NCBI RefSeq assembly: GCF_000411115.1
Contig: NZ_KE150248.1
Span: forward strand, 1-9,137
Length of the DNA stretch: 9,137 nucleotides
DNA from: Capnocytophaga granulosa ATCC 51502
GTDB lineage: Bacteria; Bacteroidota; Bacteroidia; Flavobacteriales; Flavobacteriaceae
Reading direction: 5' to 3'
The notes under the pieces are model-generated. The model did not search any database and was not told the origin of the DNA. It worked only from the letters and a program-made list of their open reading frames with translations. Positions 6,301 to 9,137 of this stretch are shown here, one piece after another. The translations under genes were made by a program, and so were the position numbers. The stretch's first letter is position 1; each line of letters begins with the position of its first letter.

Positions 6301-9137
6301 GGCATGCCTGTCTTTCTGACCTCTATCACATAAGGGGCGCGTCCGTTCAAGACCTTCACTATCGCACCTGCCTTTTCATATGGACTTCCTGGACAGCCCA
6401 TAGGAAGCACCTCTATGTTGTCTATCTTGAGCTCTGGTACATCATCTATCACAGCCGTACCATTGGCGTTGATCTCACAGAAGGTGTTATCCGGATGGAT
6501 CATACGTATCTTCAACGTATGAGTGCCTATAGGGGCTACTATCTCTAACTTATCTGTACCTACCAATGGTGTAGACACAAACGTACCACTGCTTGAGAGG
6601 GCATAGCTATATGTGGTGCTTGGCTCTGGATTGAAAAGCTTCACATAGATCTTTCCATCTCCTGCATGACACTTAGGTGGCTCTACCTGTGTGATCGTTG
6701 CTGAGAAGGCCTTGCCTGGTACTACCTGTACCGAACGTAACTCACCCTCTTGGCAGCTCTGCGTTGGCTGGCTTACTTGTATGTCGTCCAATCCTACCGC
6801 TGCTGTGCCCACTGTTGTCCTTATCCAAAGACGTACCTTGTTGTCATGCGCTACGCCTTCTAACTCTCTGAAAACTACCTCGCCTTCACTCCAACCATCT
6901 GACTGGGAAAGAGGGGGTAATTCCTTCTCTATCTCTCGATCGGTATTGTCATTCGTGTCTTTGTACTGCAATACTATCTTCAAGCCTACCCCTTGGGCTA
7001 GACCACTCTTTCCTAAGTTGATATATCGCAACTTCACAGAGACACTGCGCGAACGCAATACATTCTCTATGACTTTATCATATATGGTGTTATCAAGAGT
7101 CGATGTTCGTACCGCATAATAACGGCCCGTACCCGTCTCACTGCGGTACTCTGTACTGGAGGGCAACTGGCGGGTAACCACATGGGTTCCTACGGTCAAC
7201 GCGCCCGTAGCCTTGGCCGAACCTATAGTGGCTGGCGCTCCATCACTGTCATCCAAGCGCTCTAAGTCTCCAAAGGTTACCTTATATAACTCATTGATTG
7301 ATGTTGTACTTGGTTCCTTATAATATACCTGTACCTTGTAGGGGGCTACCCTTCCTGGAAGGCCAGTGTACTGCATCTGATTGTTGGCTCCATTAGGCGC
7401 CTGACGTACGCCTCCGTCCAAGCTATACTCATAGGTATAGGTCTTACCCGCTGGTGTGGTAGGGGTGATGGTAAAGCTACCATTGCCTCCACAGTCATAG
7501 GTTACCTCACTGGCATCAAGCGCTGGTTTTACCAAGGCTTTCTTGGCCATTACCTCAAAGGTCGCCTCACAGTTCTTGCTGTCTCTGACCACTACCTGTA
7601 TCTTCGGATTGGCCTGACTACCTCCGTCTACCTTTAGCGTGGTGGCCGCACTGAAACTGGCCGAACTTCCTATGCCCGATGGGGACATAAAGGTATAACC
7701 GCCTGAACCGCCCGTTACCCAATTGACATGCAACAAGAACGCTCCATTATTCGCCGCACATGTATTGTCCGATATAACCCCTATCGATGCCTCTATAGGC
7801 GCGGGGGATGCTACCTCTATATCGCGCTCTATCTCACAAGGAATGTGGCCTACGCCCGAAAGTAAGTAACTCATCTTTACCTTATACTTGCCCGCCGATA
7901 GACCATGGAATTCGCCTGACTGGCTCTCTCGTATACGTTGCAAATTGCCATTGGTGTTATACTTGTACAACTCTATCTTCTGACCTGGCACTACCGTATT
8001 TAGGAACTTGGCCACTATACTTCCAGAAGACTGATATGCACAATCTATATCCGTGGCCGTTACACTAACTGCATATTTGGCCGTCTGTCCTATCTCTACC
8101 TCATTGGTTACTGCAAAACGGTCATCCTGATCCCTGATCAAAAACTCATACTTGCCCTCTTGCAATATCGTAATCCATTGGTAGAACCTATCTGGCGGCG
8201 GCGCAGGGGAGGTCTCATACTGGGTAACAAAGCTCGAAAACTCTGAATCCGGTATGTTCTCAAAGCCATTGCTATACGATGGCTTTACATAAGCACCGTT
8301 TATCTTATATATCAAATAACGATAGTTTTTCTGTCCGCCTGATACCGTAAAGAGGAACTTGGCTTGACTACAAGTGTCCTCAGACCACTCCTGGGTGTAT
8401 TCCACTGTAGCGGTCATCTCTCCTGTCTTTGGTATGGTATAGGTACCTTCAAACTTACATCCCGTAAAGCCTGTCTTGGCCTTTACCGTAATCTTGAAGC
8501 TATCACTGGTATCGCCACTCTTCACTTGCAAACCGCCTACCTTTACATAGCGCTTGCCTCTACTATCCACTGGAGCATCTACATTGTTTGCTAATATCTG
8601 GTGGTCTGACAAACGCTCTACTGTATAGGTATAGTCTATGCCATCTACATTCATCATCAAGTTCACTACCCCTAAACTCAACGCTGAGTGAGGCGTAGGG
8701 GTGCCTTCCAACACGCCTGTAAAGCCTGTGGTGGATACCTCAAAATAATAGTACTTGAAACAACTGCCACTGCCTACCTTCAAGCGGTACTTGCCTACTG
8801 TGCTACCGCTTATCGTATAGCTGTTGTCCGTGGAGATCGTTTGCCAACAAGTGTCTCTGACATCAAAACAGTTGCCCCAGGTGTCATTGTTGCAACCATT
8901 GGCTTTCTGCCAGGCTACACCTCCCTGATATGCATTGGCTCGCAATACCTTGCTCTCTGAACCACTACAGAACAAGAAATGACTCACCCAACGCTGTTTG
9001 GTGACATTGTTCTCTAGATAAGTACAAGTGCCGCCTACATTGCCCGCTTGTATTTTGATTACATCTACCGATGTATCCGTGCTCTCTATCACTCGGATAT
9101 ACTCTGTGGTCGTGCTCTCTACGCCATCACACTGGGC
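393..9137 (-). CDS. Giant SprB-like cell-surface protein with T9SS type B sorting domain (5' end beyond window)
   Basis: One frame runs without a stop from the right edge to TAA at 395-393, followed at once by a second in-frame stop (TAG, 392-390). It encodes 2914 visible residues. The GTG at 9092 is not the start: fifteen more open codons precede it (AQCDGVESTTTEYIR), there is no signal peptide, and the sequence there is already in mid-domain. Domain order by residue: cysteine-rich N-terminal region up to 225; SprB-like units 226-605; a single jelly-roll-like domain 606-780; about twenty SprB-like units 796-2812; type B sorting domain 2813-2899. Units typically begin with a strand and a cysteine, sometimes have an APY-type motif (for example VAPYKVTL from 2367), and end G.Y...V.D...C (for example VRDRWNC at 2509-2515). 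Such proteins cross the outer membrane by the T9SS and act at the surface; SprB of Flavobacterium johnsoniae is the mobile gliding adhesin. A role in adhesion, gliding or biofilm is plausible but not shown. No catalytic domain was recognised. A PorP/SprF-family gene follows. Confidence 0.93.
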   Translation of the reverse strand, partial: AQCDGVESTTTEYIRVIESTDTSVDVIKIQAGNVGGTCTYLENNVTKQRWVSHFLFCSGSESKVLRANAYQGGVAWQKANGCNNDTWGNCFDVRDTCWQTISTDNSYTISGSTVGKYRLKVGSGSCFKYYYFEVSTTGFTGVLEGTPTPHSALSLGVVNLMMNVDGIDYTYTVERLSDHQILANNVDAPVDSRGKRYVKVGGLQVKSGDTSDSFKITVKAKTGFTGCKFEGTYTIPKTGEMTATVEYTQEWSEDTCSQAKFLFTVSGGQKNYRYLIYKINGAYVKPSYSNGFENIPDSEFSSFVTQYETSPAPPPDRFYQWITILQEGKYEFLIRDQDDRFAVTNEVEIGQTAKYAVSVTATDIDCAYQSSGSIVAKFLNTVVPGQKIELYKYNTNGNLQRIRESQSGEFHGLSAGKYKVKMSYLLSGVGHIPCEIERDIEVASPAPIEASIGVISDNTCAANNGAFLLHVNWVTGGSGGYTFMSPSGIGSSASFSAATTLKVDGGSQANPKIQVVVRDSKNCEATFEVMAKKALVKPALDASEVTYDCGGNGSFTITPTTPAGKTYTYEYSLDGGVRQAPNGANNQMQYTGLPGRVAPYKVQVYYKEPSTTSINELYKVTFGDLERLDDSDGAPATIGSAKATGALTVGTHVVTRQLPSSTEYRSETGTGRYYAVRTSTLDNTIYDKVIENVLRSRSVSVKLRYINLGKSGLAQGVGLKIVLQYKDTNDNTDREIEKELPPLSQSDGWSEGEVVFRELEGVAHDNKVRLWIRTTVGTAAVGLDDIQVSQPTQSCQEGELRSVQVVPGKAFSATITQVEPPKCHAGDGKIYVKLFNPEPSTTYSYALSSSGTFVSTPLVGTDKLEIVAPIGTHTLKIRMIHPDNTFCEINANGTAVIDDVPELKIDNIEVLPMGCPGSPYEKAGAIVKVLNGRAPYVIEVRKTGMPSFTPATVEWTGNTGEVKDLDDNTTYEFKVKDSHSCESAVERKAIPAKKEVSATINATKCLSVGGTGSIIVEVQDGNGGYEFSKDGGATWVSDPGNPTQYEFDNLAPSGTPYKIQVRDRLNCKTDIEDVYISEALEVGRTTDGAYGCDTPQEEVTITVRGGAKISGSYNMQWKRGGQASDITGYNPMSDNDGGNVVITEAAGTTVTYKATIKTEGMYHFLITDANGCKQTVSQEIRKEDPVLLSTPGLTGSTIACAGASDGVIGVFNGSVYLPMEEAIDRTKGVAPYTITLYESNSSHAKLGAVAADKQNGRGLSAGFYYVELKDAKGCTTHKVVEVKEKPAPTANMDEVKNATCSSGPLALGHLKISFNNPNLRDDYYIAVYTDDLYTSLATAYDLSNQETPARADFNAEISGTATIRLKEGTYYPAVVNKTTGCMVKMPAQEIGGTNIKVKEVSRQGNSCDEDEITLDFWEQDGTNPPGTIDPSQLHVAVYNSAEPNNALQQYIDPPYTAAQILEPLTTDNPDTYRKVRLKITVLRNVPYRLMIRYNSCTTVTKPAVDTPPPTPSTTITANRLPNKCGAGGSVALDYEVSGVSNPVNWAVYPYPFDTRIGHVPPSPLASGTSGAVVAGKTSIQSTTTALTEGKNYVLVIKDASNCILNTKEFMVNQSATPLHLDEAEPISNYSCDENPNNSARVRIKVSEGVPPYRYTISTLATEPSAQQWAEPQVFTSNSREIILDKTFEGTTKKITSGTTTGDPWYVYVRDANDCTVSQQVTIKKDETPHILSAEIENICVEGTEFTVLVTMDKVGPGQHYYTFKPTGRPETAKQPLSLIQVEANKWQGRIYRVYGNDVSRDIRIYDQNGCASDPYTFQFAGKLTFNVEQKTPLTCKAGAAGNGEIEVKDITNYIPATNHNYTYRLLREVSGGDVVVVNDTPLTKTTTNFTLPITEAGKYRVEIVDSEYANCPFSRTITIREKVQPVVLVQSYADATCFHGDTPALAQTKGGGVATLLASPGSELPMTFSIKSARYADDDSAVNFATIPSDYQNVTPSTSNDKVTVDPTGRKAIFKGLYGHTRGIIYTIEAKGNNDCKTTTEVKIMGVKELKVDMDQSEVTQFKCSADQELVAKLKLPITAIEGGSGVYRFTLLKAGAPVAGNIDLIAPEFSIDDEQGGTYKLRVEDAQYDCTAVDVDFPADRAIDPFVKVKKVDSAEAQDITCNAGEKVTVTATLAPAPTKDIRISLSLRSISDGSHQNKTLTVAAGATGVSHTFDDVPMGNYSVVATNEETGCVVYGETYKVQDPNTFSLTATLQKPVKCYGSATGEITFTLADLDLSNSGGVDQATKGFTVKIKGITDPTFEQTVTGPVGQTSVVYATLPYGAYTATATSQSTGCQTKIPANFTIRQADQPIAVTGKLRVPDDCSAEGAGEISVEVVGGVAPYKVTLSGNGGSYTQVAQQVYNRWLFTAVPGANAPGADFDIRVEDAWGCDQTFTQVVKNVIKPDPIDYDDPVIPTVSCKGAEDAYIKIENARGGAYDDPTAAQPKTTYYYELYHSERGAIRPLQTSNEFFNLPAGNYTLVVRDRWNCTKEQQFTIANPPEIKVTKVDGSNLVCYGELGHVKINVVGGTPTGTPSEFVYTLDLVDVDSDAVVKTYPDVRASMLPYTINGLTPGVNYRVRATDGKQCPGASDMFALTAAPNLEVRASYEDSCTDNAYEGNVVITFDDATVDYSKMQYSFDGGTSRYPFASGSGQGAQVRINRNHVSVKPTSLPRAIKLYYTEAGTTCEGETNPVIVPVVEKLSLIQDPTTPPGLNELRLLGKNGVPDYVFYFNGVHKGNEGTYIVRIQDPEGVDPSDNKLKKRIEAKVEDSKGCTAEQVFYVDFVDIDIPRFFTPNGDGENDTWSPRNTQQYPNILTQIYDRYGRLLKELSRGETWDGTYNGKALPTGDYWYIITLGEEDDSREFKGHFTLFR
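396..656 (-). other. T9SS type B C-terminal sorting domain (CHU_C / gliding motility-associated type)
   Basis: This encodes the last 87 residues of the giant protein (2813-2899). It shows the full type B pattern: IPRFFTPNGDGENDTW (2815-2830), IYDRYGRLLKEL (2845-2856), WDGTYNGKALPTGDYWY (2862-2878), and FKGHFTLFR at the very end. This domain family directs proteins through the T9SS; type B domains differ from the shorter type A domains and generally need a PorP/SprF-family helper. The NGDGEND loop resembles acidic calcium-binding loops, though calcium binding here is only inference. The domain is intact, so the protein should be exported. Confidence 0.95.
657..6707 (-). repeat. Main array of about twenty SprB-like beta-sandwich units
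   Basis: Residues 796-2812 divide into units of about 85-125 residues. Boundaries by the first cysteine of each unit are residues 808, 900, 990, 1077, 1185, 1285, 1392, 1509, 1616, 1724, 1820, 1922, 2049, 2148, 2246, 2351, 2446, 2541 and 2638; a last unit (about 2727-2812) has only the closing cysteine at 2800. Recurrent marks are C.G...G.I.V after the first strand (CYGSATGEITF at 2246, CSAEGAGEISVEV at 2351), APY-type turns (RAPYVIEV 918, VAPYTITL 1214, VPPYRYTI 1634), and closing motifs such as VRDRLNC, ITDANGC, LKDAKGC, IKDASNC, VRDANDC and VEDAWGC. These fit the SprB-repeat group of Ig-like surface modules. The units are strongly diverged in sequence and I saw no near-identical DNA copies, so the array does not look recently expanded. 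Exact strand boundaries are estimates. Confidence 0.82.
6753..7277 (-). other. Single jelly-roll (MAM/CBM-like) domain interrupting the repeat array
   Basis: Residues 606-780 lack the SprB-like unit pattern and have no cysteine until the boundary (C780). The segment begins KVTFGDLERLDDSDGAP (604-620), has alternating strands such as SVSVKLRYINLGK (683-695) and VGLKIVLQYKD (702-712), a WSEGEVVFRELEG turn (734-746), and ends VRLWIRTTVGTAAVGLDDIQV (753-773). A closing 'aiDDIxV' strand is typical of MAM-, CBM- and other galactose-binding-like beta-sandwiches. Related domains often bind sugars or proteins. The fold call is by pattern only, and no ligand can be named. Confidence 0.55.
7278..8417 (-). 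repeat. N-terminal group of four SprB-like units
   Basis: Residues 226-605 hold four units upstream of the jelly-roll domain, roughly 226-335, 338-430, 431-520 and 521-605. The second and third carry the cysteine pair (C351/C419 and C445/C508), with clear closing motifs (SAGKYKVKMSY at 399-409, VRDSKNC at 502-508). The first (C241) and fourth (C534) have a single cysteine each. The first also holds a proline run, SPAPPPDR (295-302), in a loop. They resemble the main array but are less regular. Confidence 0.65.
8418..9137 (-). other. Cysteine-rich N-terminal region of the visible adhesin, family not recognised
   Basis: These are the fifteen residues before the GTG ruler point plus residues 1-225. 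Cysteines fall at 23, 42, 67, 75, 82, 111 and 212, with one more in the AQCDG at the window edge, a denser and different spacing from the later units. Two similar stretches, TTGFTGVLEGTPT (121-133) and KTGFTGCKFEGTYT (206-219), lie 85 residues apart, which suggests two copies of a module distinct from the main repeat. The sequence is rich in aromatic residues, glycine and serine, like a beta-sheet surface protein. I do not recognise a named domain, and the region is cut by the window edge. Confidence 0.5.

Noticed and set aside
6691..7119. A 142-codon open frame on the plus strand opposite the jelly-roll region.
   Set aside because: Serine/threonine-rich translation with no motif, fully antisense to well-formed domain sequence.

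Overview
The window looks like a piece of a Bacteroidota chromosome, probably from a gliding-type or otherwise surface-adhesive member of the Flavobacteriia/Bacteroidia. This rests on the two proteins: a giant cell-surface protein ending in a type B C-terminal sorting signal of the type IX secretion system (T9SS), and the start of a PorP/SprF-family outer-membrane protein. Both families are characteristic of this phylum. The genus cannot be fixed from the sequence; a Capnocytophaga-like bacterium is only a guess.

Both genes lie on the minus strand and both run off the window. Reading in transcription order, 9137 down to 393 is one uninterrupted reading frame of 2914 residues, whose N-terminus and signal peptide lie beyond the right edge. 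It consists of a cysteine-rich N-terminal region (about 9137-8418), a short array of SprB-like beta-sandwich units (8417-7278), one different jelly-roll-like domain (7277-6753), a long array of about twenty further SprB-like units (6707-657), and the sorting domain (656-396). After a double stop (TAA TAG) comes a 141-bp intergenic gap. From 251 downward the PorP/SprF-family gene begins; its first 83 codons are present. Residue numbers below count the GTG at 9092 as residue 1, purely as a ruler.

The two genes probably work together. In known T9SS systems, type B substrates such as SprB are paired with a SprF-family protein encoded just downstream, which is needed for secretion or surface attachment of that substrate. 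The layout here fits a dedicated adhesin plus secretion partner module.

The features most worth a second look are the intergenic gap, which is built almost entirely from a 7-bp repeat that flips strand halfway and so can fold into a hairpin between the two genes, and a strictly regular ladder of two cysteines per unit through nineteen consecutive adhesin units. Apart from the gap there is no stretch over 140 bases without a gene. I saw no RNA genes, insertion sequences, CRISPR arrays or origins.
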